Counted from the stretch's first letter, positions 46,051 through 56,428 are shown. The stretch: 64,000 nt of DNA from Desulfurellaceae bacterium bin18 (GCA_002238415.1 MPMI01000010.1:52789-116788); one strand, 5' to 3'. The notes: a model not told the origin generated them from the sequence alone. Made by a program: numbers and translations.

Positions 46051-49000
46051 GTGCCTGCTCTGTCTGACGCCAGTTCAGCATTCACGTCCGGGGATATTTC
46101 CTCCGATGTTCTTCGCCCTCTGCTGCCCTGGCGCGAACAGCTGACGTCCTGCTGGCAGCATATCGTCGCCGGCGTTGCGCACGCGCCGGACCCGTCTGGA
46201 GCGGCGGTCAATCTGAGTCGCCTCCTAGAGCATGGCTGTGGGACGGGCGCCGTGTTCCAATCCGCCGAGCTGTCTCGTGACCTGCTGTTTCTTCTGGGGG
46301 CCAGTCAGCATCTCTCGACTGTCTTGGTCCAGCAGGAACAGGACTGGGAAGCCGTCTTTTTGACCGATCACGCTGCTACGGAAAAATCGACCGCTACCCA
46401 CCTTCAGGCGTGCCGTCCAGCCCTCCCGTGCGATCTGACTGAAGATGATTTTCTACATGGGCTGCGCGCCTACCGCAATCGTGAATATCTGCGGATCGGA
46501 ACACGAGACCTGCTCGCTCGGGTGTCCCTTGAAGAGACAACCCGCGATTTGAGCGCCCTGGCCGATGCCGCAGTCCAGATTGCCTATGAATACACTCGGG
46601 CCAGGATGGAGCGGGACTACGGGGAAGCCTGTGTTGAAGAGGCGGGAGAAAAACGTCCGATTGCCTTCGTGGTATTCGGCATGGGCAAGCTCGGGGGAGA
46701 AGAGCTGAATTTCAGTTCGGACATTGACCTCATCTACCTGTACGAATGTGATGCCGGCCTCACAACGGGTGGAAGAAAGGGCCAAATTGACACCCGGACC
46801 TATTTTACCGAGCTCGCCCGGCATCTCACCCAGGCTCTCAGCACCTCCGGGACTGGGGGCTTTGTCTTCCGGGTTGACCTCCGCCTGCGACCGGATGGGA
46901 CGAACGGTCAGATTGTCAATTCGCTCGCAAACACGCTGTTGTATTATGAGTCCTGGGGCCAGACCTGGGAACGTCTGGCGCTGCTCAAAGCGCGGCCTAT
47001 TGCCGGCGAGCAGGCCCTGGGTGAGCACTTTTTACGCGAGGTGGCGCCGTTTATCTTGCGTCGTTATCTCGACTTCACCACGGTCGAGGATACCAAAGCG
47101 CTGAAAATGCGGATTGAGCGCTCGCTGCATCGGGCCGACCGCGGGCGGCTGAACGTCAAGCTCGGGCGGGGCGGTATCCGAGAAATCGAATTTGTGACCC
47201 AGGTTTTGCAACTCATTCATGCCGGAAAAGACCCGCGCGTCCTGGGACGGAACACCCTGGAGGTCCTCGACCGTTTGGTGGAGGGGGCCTACCTCGTTGC
47301 CGCAGACCGCGACGCGCTGGCCGCGGCTTACCGCTTCCTGCGTCAGGTCGAGCACAAGATACAAATGGTGCACGACCGCCAAACGCATACCCTGCCCGGC
47401 TCTGAAGACGAACTGCGGGCCTTGGCACGTCGGCTGAGGGTTGCGGGCCAGCCCGAAGCCGCACAGGATACGCTGGCCGTTTTCCTGACGACCCTCCAGG
47501 ATCATACACGAGCGGTCCACACGATTTTTCGCTCTCTGTTTCATGTTCCCGAAGGCAGCTCCGAGGCCGCCGGAACCGAGGAGCAGGCAGCCATTGAAGC
47601 CCTGTTCGACGAGTTGCACGATCCTGAGCGAGCACAGCAGCGTCTGGAGCAGCTTGGGTTTCGTGAACTGCCCCACACGTATGAGCGTCTGCGTCTGCTG
47701 CACGATGGTCCGTCGTATGCTCCGGCTCCGCCGAGGCGACGCGAGCTGTTGTACGCGCTTGCCCCGACCCTCTTCCATGAAGTCTGTCGGTCGGCAGACC
47801 CTGACCGGGCCCTGGCCTCCATGGCGGATTTGCTCGCGTCGATTGGTGCGCGGTCGAGCTTTTTATCGCTCTTACGTGAGAATCCCCATACCCTCCGAAC
47901 GCTCATCGGCCTGTTCGGCACCAGCTCCTATCTGTCCCGTATCTTTTTACGCCGGCCGGAATTGCTCGACAGCCTGGTTCGGGCCGACCTGGTCCACCTG
48001 TACAAGTCTCAAGAACTGATGCGGGACGAGCTAATGGCGCGCACTACGGGGGCTCCGGAGCTTGAGGACCGCCTCGATATTCTGCGTCAATATCGGCATG
48101 AGGAGTTTCTGCGCATCGGCATTAACGATACTAACGGCCAGCTTGATTTCCCATCGGTGAGCGTCCAACTGTCATACTTGGCAGAGGCCTGTCTCCACGG
48201 GGCGTATGAGACCGCCCGCGCGGCGCTGTTGGAGAAATTAGGGCGGACAGACCTGCCTGGACGGATTGTTATTGTGGGCATGGGCAAATTGGGCGCGCGC
48301 GAATTAAACTATAATTCAGACCTCGATCTCATCTTCCTGTACGAATCGGGTTTCTCTTCTCCGACCGGACAGGGCGGGTCAGACCTCGCCGCACAAGAAA
48401 TCTTTGCCAAGCTGGTCCAGCGCCTGATTTCGGTGCTCCAGGTCCAAACGCGTGAGGGTGCGGTGTATACAATTGATACCCGTTTGCGCCCCTCTGGCCG
48501 CGCGGGTTCTCTGGTGTCTTCGATAGCTGCCTTTACCCGCTATCATCAGACTCAGGCTCAACTGTGGGAACGGCAAGCGCTCATTAAGGCGCGCGCCGTC
48601 GCGGGCGATAGCGCCTTGGCCGCGCGGGTTAATGCCTTGTTCGAGGACTACGTCTATAGCGAACCCATTCTGGCGACCGATGTGGCTGAGATTCAGCGCT
48701 TGCGTGGCCGGATGGAACTCGAGTTGGCCGGAGAGACGAACGAGCGGTTTAATATCAAAACGGGCCGGGGTGGTCTGGTCGATGTTGAGTTTCTTGTGCA
48801 GATGTTGCAACTGCGCTATGGTCACCGCCTTCCTGCACTGCGGCATAGGGATACTCTTTCTGCCTTGGACGCCCTGAGAGCCTGCCAGGTGCTCTCTCTT
48901 GAAGAGAGCCAGGTGCTCAAGCGCGGCTACCAGTTCTTGCGCCGGCTCGAAAACCGGCTCCGTATTGAACGCGATCAGCCGGTTGAGGCGCTGGAGAGGA

Positions 49001-49179
49001 ATGCCGAGCAGTTGACGTCCCTGGCCCGGCGGATGGGCTACGAAGGAGCCGATGCCGGCTCGCGTGTCTTGGCCGAGTACCACCGCCAGCGGGAAGCGAT
49101 CCGGGCGTGTTATAGTCGTCTGTTTGAAAGAGAACAGGGAGAGCCGCATGAGCGACCATCCAGAACAATCGCCTCCTGA
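46051..49179 (+). CDS. glnE: Bifunctional glutamine synthetase adenylyltransferase/deadenylase
   Basis: This 1042-residue protein has two nucleotidyltransferase domains in tandem: GMGKLGGEELNFSSDIDLIY near residue 209 (deadenylase half) and GMGKLGARELNYNSDLDLIF near residue 743 (adenylylating half). Each is followed by a GlnD-type helical domain. It switches glutamine synthetase activity in response to PII and glutamine. The GTG start lacks a clear ribosome site and is 8 bases from a strong hairpin, so the start could be a little downstream. The 3' end overlaps the S1 protein gene by 32 bases. Confidence 0.93.
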   Translation: MPALSDASSAFTSGDISSDVLRPLLPWREQLTSCWQHIVAGVAHAPDPSGAAVNLSRLLEHGCGTGAVFQSAELSRDLLFLLGASQHLSTVLVQQEQDWEAVFLTDHAATEKSTATHLQACRPALPCDLTEDDFLHGLRAYRNREYLRIGTRDLLARVSLEETTRDLSALADAAVQIAYEYTRARMERDYGEACVEEAGEKRPIAFVVFGMGKLGGEELNFSSDIDLIYLYECDAGLTTGGRKGQIDTRTYFTELARHLTQALSTSGTGGFVFRVDLRLRPDGTNGQIVNSLANTLLYYESWGQTWERLALLKARPIAGEQALGEHFLREVAPFILRRYLDFTTVEDTKALKMRIERSLHRADRGRLNVKLGRGGIREIEFVTQVLQLIHAGKDPRVLGRNTLEVLDRLVEGAYLVAADRDALAAAYRFLRQVEHKIQMVHDRQTHTLPGSEDELRALARRLRVAGQPEAAQDTLAVFLTTLQDHTRAVHTIFRSLFHVPEGSSEAAGTEEQAAIEALFDELHDPERAQQRLEQLGFRELPHTYERLRLLHDGPSYAPAPPRRRELLYALAPTLFHEVCRSADPDRALASMADLLASIGARSSFLSLLRENPHTLRTLIGLFGTSSYLSRIFLRRPELLDSLVRADLVHLYKSQELMRDELMARTTGAPELEDRLDILRQYRHEEFLRIGINDTNGQLDFPSVSVQLSYLAEACLHGAYETARAALLEKLGRTDLPGRIVIVGMGKLGARELNYNSDLDLIFLYESGFSSPTGQGGSDLAAQEIFAKLVQRLISVLQVQTREGAVYTIDTRLRPSGRAGSLVSSIAAFTRYHQTQAQLWERQALIKARAVAGDSALAARVNALFEDYVYSEPILATDVAEIQRLRGRMELELAGETNERFNIKTGRGGLVDVEFLVQMLQLRYGHRLPALRHRDTLSALDALRACQVLSLEESQVLKRGYQFLRRLENRLRIERDQPVEALERNAEQLTSLARRMGYEGADAGSRVLAEYHRQREAIRACYSRLFEREQGEPHERPSRTIAS

Positions 49180-50593
49180 AGAGGCCACGACTGAAGAGAG
49201 CTTTGCCGCCCTGCTCGAACAGGAACAGACCGGACCGGCGCTGAGCAGCGGGCAGGTGGTGAAGGGTCGGGTCATCCTCATCAGTGCGGATAGCGTCTTC
49301 ATTGATGTTCGGGATAAAGGGGAGGGGATTATTGATCGGGCCGAGCTCGAAAATGAGCAGGGCGAGTTTGATATTGCAGTCGGAGACGAGGTGGAGGCCA
49401 CTGTGCTCTCAACCGAGGGAGAACTCCGCCTTTCACGCAAACTGCTCAAGGGCGCGCAAGCAAGACAGAGGCTCGCCCTGGCTGTGGAGAATACCTTACC
49501 GGTGGAAGGTACCGTCACGCGGGAGACCAAAGGGGGATACGAAGTGACGGTCGCCGGGATGCGGGCCTTTTGTCCCTTCTCTCAGATGAGTCTTCACCGG
49601 CCCGATTCCCCAGAGGGCTTTCTCAACCAAACGTTCGAGTTCTATGTCACGCAGTTCAGCGAGCGGAATATTGTCCTCTCCCGTCGCCGCCTCCTCGAAG
49701 AGCAGGCTGAGCGCGCCGCAGAAGAGACGCGGCAGAAGCTGTTTCCGGGCGCAGTCCTGCCGGGAACAGTGGCCTCGCTGACCAATTTCGGCGCGTTTAT
49801 CGATCTTGGTGGCGTGCAAGGATTGGTGCATATCTCCGAGATTAGCCACTCCCGGCTGGGAACGCCGGCCGATCACCTGAGCGTGGGCGAAACGGTCACT
49901 GTCAAAGTGCTCAGCATGGACGCGGAAAGCGGCAAGGTCGGGTTGAGTCTGAAAGCCCTGGAAGACGACCCCTGGAGTACTGTCAGCGCGCAACTGCGCG
50001 AACGGCAGGTGGTGACCGGTCGTCTGATTCGGATGACTGACTTCGGCGTCTTTGTCGAACTAATCCCAGGCGTTGACGGGCTGCTGCATGTAAGCGAAAT
50101 TCCCCGCAGCCAACAGGGCGTAATCAAAGAGGCGACCACGACCAATCAGGAAATAACCGTTCTCATCCTCTCGATTGACCCTGAGGAGCGACGGATTGCC
50201 CTGGCCCTGGCCCCAGAGGGGCTCGCTCCGGGCGATCACGCTGAGGAATTGGACCTGACGGCCGGAACGATCCTGACCGGCACGGTTGAGCGGGTCGAGT
50301 CGTTCGGGCTATTTGTCCGACTCGGCCCTGGGCAGACCGGCCTGATTCCCAACGCAGAGATGGGAACGCCCCGTGGCACCGACCACCGCAGAGAGTTTCC
50401 GCCCGGCACCGAGGTGAAGGTTGCCATCCTGGCAGTCGAAGAAGAGGGGAAGCGCATCCGCCTGTCCCGCACCAAGGTCAGTGCGCATGAAGAGCAGGCG
50501 GAAACCCAGGCATATCTGGCCTCAAGCCAACAAGGGCAGGGGTTTGGGCTCAGCCTGGGCGATCTGTTACAGCAGAGCAAACGGAAAAAATAG
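49148..50593 (+). CDS. Five-domain S1 RNA-binding protein (RpsA-related)
   Basis: This 481-residue protein has about five consecutive S1 (OB-fold) repeats. FGAFIDLGGVQGLVHISEI and FGVFVELIPGVDGLLHVSEI are the clearest, and the fifth (FGLFVRLGPGQTGLIPNAEM) is near the C-terminus. Ribosomal S1 of proteobacteria has six, so this may be either a shortened S1 or a separate RNA-binding regulator. The start at 49148 has GGGAGAG before it and overlaps glnE. The C-terminus is basic (QQSKRKK). Confidence 0.88.
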   Translation: MSDHPEQSPPEEATTEESFAALLEQEQTGPALSSGQVVKGRVILISADSVFIDVRDKGEGIIDRAELENEQGEFDIAVGDEVEATVLSTEGELRLSRKLLKGAQARQRLALAVENTLPVEGTVTRETKGGYEVTVAGMRAFCPFSQMSLHRPDSPEGFLNQTFEFYVTQFSERNIVLSRRRLLEEQAERAAEETRQKLFPGAVLPGTVASLTNFGAFIDLGGVQGLVHISEISHSRLGTPADHLSVGETVTVKVLSMDAESGKVGLSLKALEDDPWSTVSAQLRERQVVTGRLIRMTDFGVFVELIPGVDGLLHVSEIPRSQQGVIKEATTTNQEITVLILSIDPEERRIALALAPEGLAPGDHAEELDLTAGTILTGTVERVESFGLFVRLGPGQTGLIPNAEMGTPRGTDHRREFPPGTEVKVAILAVEEEGKRIRLSRTKVSAHEEQAETQAYLASSQQGQGFGLSLGDLLQQSKRKK

Positions 50594-50615
50594 GCAGTCC
50601 CGGCGAGTTCTCTGC

Positions 50616-51281
50616 CTACGCAGGCTGTGAGAGGCTGGCACGCAGCCGTCGCACGCCCTCGCCTGGGCCGCCCGGCGCGCCAAAGACGGCGGAACCGGCA
50701 ACCAGCAGAGAGGCTCCCGCAGCCACAACCGCCGGAGCCGTGGTCGGATCAATACCGCCGTCAATCTCTATCGCCGCCTGGGCTCCGCGTTCCTGTAACA
50801 GCCGCTGGAGGCGACGGACTTTCTGCGTGCTTGAAGCAATAAAGCGCTGCCCGCCAAAACCGGGATTCACGCTCATGACGAGAACCTGATCGAGCATATC
50901 GATCACTTCTTCGAGGCTGGCAATCGAGGTGCTGGGGTTGAGCACGACACCGGCTTGCTTGTCGAGCTGTTTGATCTGCTCAACGGTTCGGTGCAGATGC
51001 GGGCAGGCTTCCTGATGCACCAGGATGATATCCGCACCGGCGCTGGCAAAATCGGCGATATACCGCTCGGGCTCAACAATCATCAAGTGGACATCGAGCG
51101 GCAGGCTGGTGCTCTTGCGGGCGGCCTCGACAATCAGCGGACCAATGGTGATGTTGGGAACAAAACGGCCATCCATCACATCGACGTGGATACGGTCTGC
51201 TCCGGCCTGCTCGACCTCGGCAATCTGTTGTCCGAGACATCGAAAGTCGGCAGAGAGAATCGAGGGGAGAATTTGGACCAT
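50616..51281 (-). CDS. rpe: Ribulose-phosphate 3-epimerase
   Basis: This 221-residue TIM-barrel enzyme interconverts ribulose-5-phosphate and xylulose-5-phosphate. [27 protein letters not shown] (metal His and Asp), [19 protein letters not shown] and EIDGGI are all present at family positions. It is convergent with the S1 gene, 22 bases apart. Confidence 0.95.
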   Translation of the reverse strand: MVQILPSILSADFRCLGQQIAEVEQAGADRIHVDVMDGRFVPNITIGPLIVEAARKSTSLPLDVHLMIVEPERYIADFASAGADIILVHQEACPHLHRTVEQIKQLDKQAGVVLNPSTSIASLEEVIDMLDQVLVMSVNPGFGGQRFIASSTQKVRRLQRLLQERGAQAAIEIDGGIDPTTAPAVVAAGASLLVAGSAVFGAPGGPGEGVRRLRASLSQPA

Positions 51282-51283
51282 GA

Positions 51284-51335
51284 TTGACTGTGATTAACTA
51301 TGATTTATGGGATTAAGAGATTCATAACTACGCGG
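51284..51335. repeat. Simple-word repeat (GATTTATGGGATT type) before hsdR
   Basis: The words TGATTGACTGTGATTAACTA and GATTTATGGGATTAAGAG resemble the left flank of the GxxExxY gene at 53886. It marks the left border of the restriction island. Confidence 0.5.
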
Positions 51336-51372
51336 AAAAGACATACCACAACAGATATAGTATGACTACGGA

Positions 51373-53886
51373 ATGAACGAAGCCACCGCCCGCATCAAGA
51401 TCAATACGCTGCTCGAAGCCGCTGGCTGGCGTTTCTTTGCTGACGGTGACCAACCCGCCAATATCCGGCTTGAACCCAGCGTCACGATAAAGGCGTCCGA
51501 CATCGACGGTTTGGGCGAGAACTTCGAGAACATTAAAAAAGGCTTTATCGACTTTCTGCTGCTCGACGCTAAGGGCTTCCCGCTCATCGTGCTGGAGGCC
51601 AAGGCTGAGGACAAGAATCCGCTGGTCGGTAAAGAACAGGCGCGCAAATACGCCCGCTCGCTGAACTGCCGCTTCGTTATGCTCTCCAACGGGAACCTGC
51701 ACTATTTCTGGGATCTGGAGCGCGGCAATCCCTACCTTATCACGGCGTTTCCCACACCGGACTCGGTGGCCGACTATGCGAATGCCTCACCCGACCCGCA
51801 GCGTCTGGTCAATGAACAGGTCAACGACGACTATATCGTCCTGACCCAGCGCCCGCGCTACGCCTCCGAAGCGGCCTGGAAAAACACAGCCGAACGACCC
51901 GGATTCATTCAGGCCAACGCCTTGCGCTTTCTGCGCGCCTATCAACTCAAGGCCGTTCATGCGCTGCAACGCGCCGTTCAAGACGGCAGCGACCGCTTTC
52001 TGTTCGAGATGGCGACCGGCACAGGTAAAACCCTCACCGCAGCGGCGGTTATCAAGCTGTTTCTGCGTTCCGGTAACGCCCGTCGGGTGCTGTTCCTGGT
52101 TGATCGGTTGGAACTGGAGGAGCAGGCCCGTAAGGCGCTTGTCGGGCTGCTGGCGGCAGATTTTCAGACGGTCGTTTACAAGGAGAAGCGTGACGACTGG
52201 CGGCGGGCCGAGATCGTCGTCAGTACCGTTCAATCCCTGCTGTTCAACAATAAATACCAGCGGCTCTTCTCGCCGACGGACTTTGACCTGGTGATCTCCG
52301 ACGAAGCGCACCGCTCGATTGGCGGCAATGCGCGGGCGGTGTTCGATTATTTCGTCGGCTACAAGCTCGGTCTGACTGCCACGCCCCGCGATTACTTACG
52401 GAGCTTCGACCAGACCAAGCGTACGACGCGGGACCCGCGCGAGGCCGAGCGCCGGCTGCTGCTGGACACTTACCGGACCTTCGGCTGCGAGAGCGGACAG
52501 CCAACCTTTCGTTACTCACTGATCGACGGTGTACGGGATGGCTTTCTGATTAACCCCACCGTGGTGGACGCGCGCACGGAAATCACCACCCAACTCCTGT
52601 CCGAAGAGGGCTTTGTTGTGTCGTTCACCGATGGCAACGGCGAGGATCAACAGGAAGCGTACAAGCAGCGCGAGTTCGAGAAGCGCTTCTTTGCCGAAGC
52701 TACCAACCAACTGTTCTGCAAGACCTTTCTTGAGAATGCGCTGCGCGACCCGATCAGCGGCGAGGTCGGTAAGTCCATCGTTTTTGCCGTCAGCCAGAAC
52801 CACGCGGCCAAGCTTACCCAAATCCTCAACCAGATGGCCGACCGCATGTTTCCCGGCAAGTACCAATCCGACTTCGCCGTACAGGTCACCTCACAGATTC
52901 CCGATGCCCAACAGTTCACCATTAACTTTGCCAATAACAACCTGCTCGGCTCGGGCAACTTCCTGCCCGACTACAAGACCAGCAAAGCCCGCATTTGCGT
53001 CACGGTCGGCATGATGACGACCGGCTACGACTGCACCGATATTCTGAATCTCGGTATGTTCCGGCCCATCTTCTCACCCACCGATTTCGTTCAGATCAAG
53101 GGACGCGGGACCCGCAGGCATAACTTCCTCGACCAACTGTTTGACGAAGACCTCAAGGATGTCGTCAAACAGCCACACAAAACCGCCTTCAAGCTGTTCG
53201 ACTTCTTCGGCAACTGCGAATACTTCGAGGACGAGTTCAACTACGACGAGATCCTTGAGCTGCCTCGGCCTGGGGCTAAGGGGAACGGCGATGGCCCGCA
53301 ACCCTACGGAACCTACGAGCATCTGGGCCGCGACATCCTCGAAGGAATCGTAGAAGAGACCATCGGCCCGGAGGGGATGAAGATAGACCGGGTGTTTTTC
53401 GACCGGTTCGCGGATACCGTGCGGGAAGACCAGACCATCGTACAGGCCGTTGAGGCCGGCCAGTGGGACCGCGTCATCGACTACGTCAATCGCGAAGTCT
53501 TCGACAAACCCGAGGAGTACTATACCCTCGCCAAGCTGCGCAAAGCTGCTGCCGTGGACCGCCGTCTGACCCTGCGTGAAATCCTGGAAAGAGTCTTTGG
53601 CATTATCCCGCGCTTCAAATCCAAGGACGAGCTGCTGGAAGAAGAATTTGCCAAGTTTGTCGCCGACCATACGCCAACACGGGCGGACTCCATCGCGGCC
53701 ATCAAGACCTACTTCAAGGCGTATACCACCGACGGCTACACTCGCGACATTATCGACACCCGGCAGTTCGCCAGGCTGGCCACCTCTCCGGTTTTTTCCA
53801 CCGGCGACTTCCGGGCCGTGCCGGAGAAATACCGCGTGCTTATTCCAGAGTATGTAAAAGACTATGTGGCGCTGAACCAATTCTGA
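51373..53886 (+). CDS. hsdR: Type I restriction enzyme R subunit (EcoEI-like)
   Basis: This 837-residue protein combines a PD-(D/E)xK nuclease with an SF2 translocase. An N-terminal nuclease region has FIDFLLLDAKGFPLIVLEAKA (D ... ExK). MATGTGKT is Walker A, SDEAHRS the DEAH box, GLTATP motif III, and QIKGRGTRR motif VI. A C-terminal EcoEI_R_C-like helical region follows. With HsdM and HsdS it would cut unmethylated DNA after translocation. The ATG has no strong ribosome site. It is separated from hsdM by a GxxExxY gene, which is not standard. Confidence 0.93.
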   Translation: MNEATARIKINTLLEAAGWRFFADGDQPANIRLEPSVTIKASDIDGLGENFENIKKGFIDFLLLDAKGFPLIVLEAKAEDKNPLVGKEQARKYARSLNCRFVMLSNGNLHYFWDLERGNPYLITAFPTPDSVADYANASPDPQRLVNEQVNDDYIVLTQRPRYASEAAWKNTAERPGFIQANALRFLRAYQLKAVHALQRAVQDGSDRFLFEMATGTGKTLTAAAVIKLFLRSGNARRVLFLVDRLELEEQARKALVGLLAADFQTVVYKEKRDDWRRAEIVVSTVQSLLFNNKYQRLFSPTDFDLVISDEAHRSIGGNARAVFDYFVGYKLGLTATPRDYLRSFDQTKRTTRDPREAERRLLLDTYRTFGCESGQPTFRYSLIDGVRDGFLINPTVVDARTEITTQLLSEEGFVVSFTDGNGEDQQEAYKQREFEKRFFAEATNQLFCKTFLENALRDPISGEVGKSIVFAVSQNHAAKLTQILNQMADRMFPGKYQSDFAVQVTSQIPDAQQFTINFANNNLLGSGNFLPDYKTSKARICVTVGMMTTGYDCTDILNLGMFRPIFSPTDFVQIKGRGTRRHNFLDQLFDEDLKDVVKQPHKTAFKLFDFFGNCEYFEDEFNYDEILELPRPGAKGNGDGPQPYGTYEHLGRDILEGIVEETIGPEGMKIDRVFFDRFADTVREDQTIVQAVEAGQWDRVIDYVNREVFDKPEEYYTLAKLRKAAAVDRRLTLREILERVFGIIPRFKSKDELLEEEFAKFVADHTPTRADSIAAIKTYFKAYTTDGYTRDIIDTRQFARLATSPVFSTGDFRAVPEKYRVLIPEYVKDYVALNQF

Positions 53887-53940
53887 ACTGTGATTGACCA
53901 GGATTTATGGGATTTATGGGATTGACTGGGATGGGGAGGG
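53887..53940. repeat. Left flank repeat of the GxxExxY cassette
   Basis: Tandem words GGATTTATGGGATTTATGGG then GATTGACTGGGATGGGG. The right flank (54363-54416), read on the minus strand, gives the related GTGATTTGTGGGATTTGTGG then GATTAGCAGGATTAAGAGG. The gene is thus enclosed by imperfect inverted repeats. Confidence 0.65.
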
Positions 53941-53950
53941 ACGGGCTGGG

Positions 53951-54367
53951 ATGAAGAGGGAGCAGAAGTATTCGGAGTTGACCGGCCAGATCATCGGGTG
54001 TGCTATGACGGTGCATTCTGCTCTGGGGAATGGCTTTCAGGAGGTGATTTATCAGCGGGCATTAGAAATCGAGATGGCGGATCAAGGCATTCCCTTCAGC
54101 CGTGAACATGTCATGCCGATTTACTATAAAGGCCAACACATCGGGACGAGACGGGTGGATTTTCTGGTGGGCAATGTTGTCAGTGTAGAGTTGAAGGCCA
54201 TTATCCAACTGGAAGATGTCCATCTGGCCCAGGCCATCAACTACCTGGAGGCGTATGATCTGGAAGTCGGCTTGCTCATCAATTTTGGCGCCAGAAGCCT
54301 TGAATTCAAACGAGTCACCAACAAGCAGTTCAACCAAAAGAATCAGCGCACTCCCAAAACCCCCTAA
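53951..54367 (+). CDS. GxxExxY family protein (PD-(D/E)xK nuclease-like)
   Basis: This 138-residue protein carries the defining GNGFQEVIYQRALEIE segment. Its RVDFLVGNVVSVELKA (D ... ExK-like) is compatible with a PD-(D/E)xK nuclease core. The function of the family is unknown. The ATG at 53951 is chosen because residues before it are read from the flanking repeat. It lies between hsdR and hsdM, and inverted simple repeats enclose it, which looks like a small inserted cassette. Confidence 0.8.
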   Translation: MKREQKYSELTGQIIGCAMTVHSALGNGFQEVIYQRALEIEMADQGIPFSREHVMPIYYKGQHIGTRRVDFLVGNVVSVELKAIIQLEDVHLAQAINYLEAYDLEVGLLINFGARSLEFKRVTNKQFNQKNQRTPKTP

Positions 54368-54416
54368 ATCCTCTTAATCCTGCTAATCCCACAAATCCCA
54401 CAAATCACGGTTCAGA
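54363..54416. repeat. Right flank repeat of the GxxExxY cassette (inverted)
   Basis: AATCCCACAAATCCCACAAA and the CTTAATCCTGCTAATCCC words are the imperfect inverse of the left flank at 53887-53940. The hsdM start follows within a few bases. Confidence 0.65.
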
Positions 54417-54418
54417 CT

Positions 54419-56428
54419 ATGCTTGACACCACCACCAAACGCCGCATCGACACCGCCCGCGACCTGCTCGTCGGCAAGGTGCCCGACCCCAAGTCCCAGG
54501 TTGAACAGATTACCATTGCGCTCATCTACAAGTTCATGGATGACATTGACGCCGAGAGCGAGGAGTTCGGCGGCACGCGTACCTTCTTCGCCGCTGACTT
54601 CACCCGTTTCGGCTGGGCCAAGCTGATGCACTCCGGCCTGGGCGGAAACGAGATTCTCAACCTCTACGCCGATGCCATCACCCGGATGCCGGAGAACCCC
54701 GGTATCCCGCCGCTGTTCCGTGATATTTTCAAGAACGCCTTTCTGCCCTACCGCGACCCTGAAACCTTGCGCGAATTTCTCAAGATCATTGACGAGTTTA
54801 CCTACGACCACTCCGAACGCCTGGGCGATGCCTTCGAGTATCTGCTGTCCGTGCTCGGCTCCCAGGGCGATGCCGGGCAGTTCCGCACCCCACGGCATAT
54901 TATCGACTTTATCGTGGCCGTCATTGACCCCAAAAAGGACGACACCATCCTCGATCCGGCCTGCGGCACCGCCGGCTTTCTGATCTCGTCGTACAAACAC
55001 ATCCTCAAGGCAAACACCGACGCCGACGGCCACAGCACCCTGACACCGGACGAAAGGGGCCGATTGGCAACCAACTTTCAGGGCTACGACATCTCGCCCG
55101 ACATGGTGCGCTTGTCCCTGGTCAATATGTATCTGCACGGTTTTGCCGCCCCGCACATCTTCGAGTACGACACCCTGACCAGCCAGGAGCGCTGGAACGA
55201 ATACGCCGACGTGATTCTGGCCAACCCGCCGTTTATGTCGCCCAAGGGCGGCATCCGGCCCCATAACCGCTTTTCGGTCCAGTCCAAGCGCAGCGAAGTC
55301 TTGTTTGTGGACTACATCGCCGAACATCTGACACCTAACGGCCGGGCTGGCATCATCGTGCCTGAGGGCATCATTTTTCAGAGCCAGACTGCGTACAAGC
55401 AACTGCGCAAGCTGCTGGTAGAGGACTACCTGGTTGCCGTGGTCTCGCTGCCGGCGGGTGTGTTCCAGCCTTATTCCGGCGTCAAGACTTCGATTCTGAT
55501 TCTGGACAAGGTACTGGCCAAGAAGGCTGACCGTATCGCCTTCTTCAAGGTGGAAAACGACGGCTTCGACCTGGGGGCGCAACGCCGGGCGATTGATAAG
55601 AACGATTTGCCGCAGGTGCGGAAGGAGCTTGGTGAATATCTTGGACGGTTGCGGGCGGGGGAAGCGAGGGACGATTTCCAGCCCGCGCTGACGGACCGCG
55701 TGGCTGAACCAGGGGTAGAGCACACGAAGAGCGAACCCACAACGACATACGGGCTCACCACAGAAAAGGAGAAGATTGCCACAAACGGAGAATATAATCT
55801 GAGTGGGGAGCGGTATCGGGAAACGCTCGCGTATTCTAATGCAAGGTGGCCGTTGGTGGAATTACGGGATATCTGCGTTGAGATTTTGAGCGGAGGGACG
55901 CCATCGACGAAAAATGAGAACTACTGGAACGGGGATATTCCGTGGATTACGAGCGCGGATATTGTAGACCTTCAGACTGCAATACCGAGAAAGTACATCA
56001 CGCAGGACGCGATTAGAGAATCAGCGACGAATCTCATTCCCAAAGGCAATATCATTGTTGTCACCAGAGTTGGCTTAGGGAAACTCTTCAGAAACGACTT
56101 TGATGTGTGTATCAGCCAGGACTCTCAAGGGTTAATCGTCAAGGAAGAGGTCAACGCCGATTTTCTGGTGTATGTCCTCAAAGATCGGGTCGCAAATTTC
56201 AAAAACACAAGCCGTGGTTCAACGATCCAAGGAGTCACGAAAGGACAGTTATCAGAACTCCAAATCCCCCTACCTCCGTTAGAAGTGCAGCGGGAAATTG
56301 TGGCAGAGATTGAGCGATGCCAAAGCGAGATTGAGAAACATGAAATTGCTATAGATGATGAAAAACGAAGGATTCAGGCGGCGGTGGGGCGGGTGTGGGG
56401 AGAGGATGAGGCCAAGGCAGAGACGTGA
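54419..56428 (+). CDS. hsdM: Fusion of type I methylase (HsdM) and a one-TRD specificity domain (HsdS)
   Basis: Residues 1 to about 430 are an HsdM N6-adenine methyltransferase: helical N-terminal domain, DPACGTAGFL (SAM motif I) and NPPF (catalytic motif IV). Residues about 475-660 are an HsdS-type target-recognition domain (LRDICVEILSGGTPSTKNEN) and a conserved helical region ending in RIQAAVGRVWGED. A full HsdS has two recognition domains; only one is fused here. Intact HsdS tails occur as fragments at 57793 and 61288. Either the enzyme dimerises through half-subunits or the second half was displaced by cargo genes. Confidence 0.9.
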   Translation: MLDTTTKRRIDTARDLLVGKVPDPKSQVEQITIALIYKFMDDIDAESEEFGGTRTFFAADFTRFGWAKLMHSGLGGNEILNLYADAITRMPENPGIPPLFRDIFKNAFLPYRDPETLREFLKIIDEFTYDHSERLGDAFEYLLSVLGSQGDAGQFRTPRHIIDFIVAVIDPKKDDTILDPACGTAGFLISSYKHILKANTDADGHSTLTPDERGRLATNFQGYDISPDMVRLSLVNMYLHGFAAPHIFEYDTLTSQERWNEYADVILANPPFMSPKGGIRPHNRFSVQSKRSEVLFVDYIAEHLTPNGRAGIIVPEGIIFQSQTAYKQLRKLLVEDYLVAVVSLPAGVFQPYSGVKTSILILDKVLAKKADRIAFFKVENDGFDLGAQRRAIDKNDLPQVRKELGEYLGRLRAGEARDDFQPALTDRVAEPGVEHTKSEPTTTYGLTTEKEKIATNGEYNLSGERYRETLAYSNARWPLVELRDICVEILSGGTPSTKNENYWNGDIPWITSADIVDLQTAIPRKYITQDAIRESATNLIPKGNIIVVTRVGLGKLFRNDFDVCISQDSQGLIVKEEVNADFLVYVLKDRVANFKNTSRGSTIQGVTKGQLSELQIPLPPLEVQREIVAEIERCQSEIEKHEIAIDDEKRRIQAAVGRVWGEDEAKAET

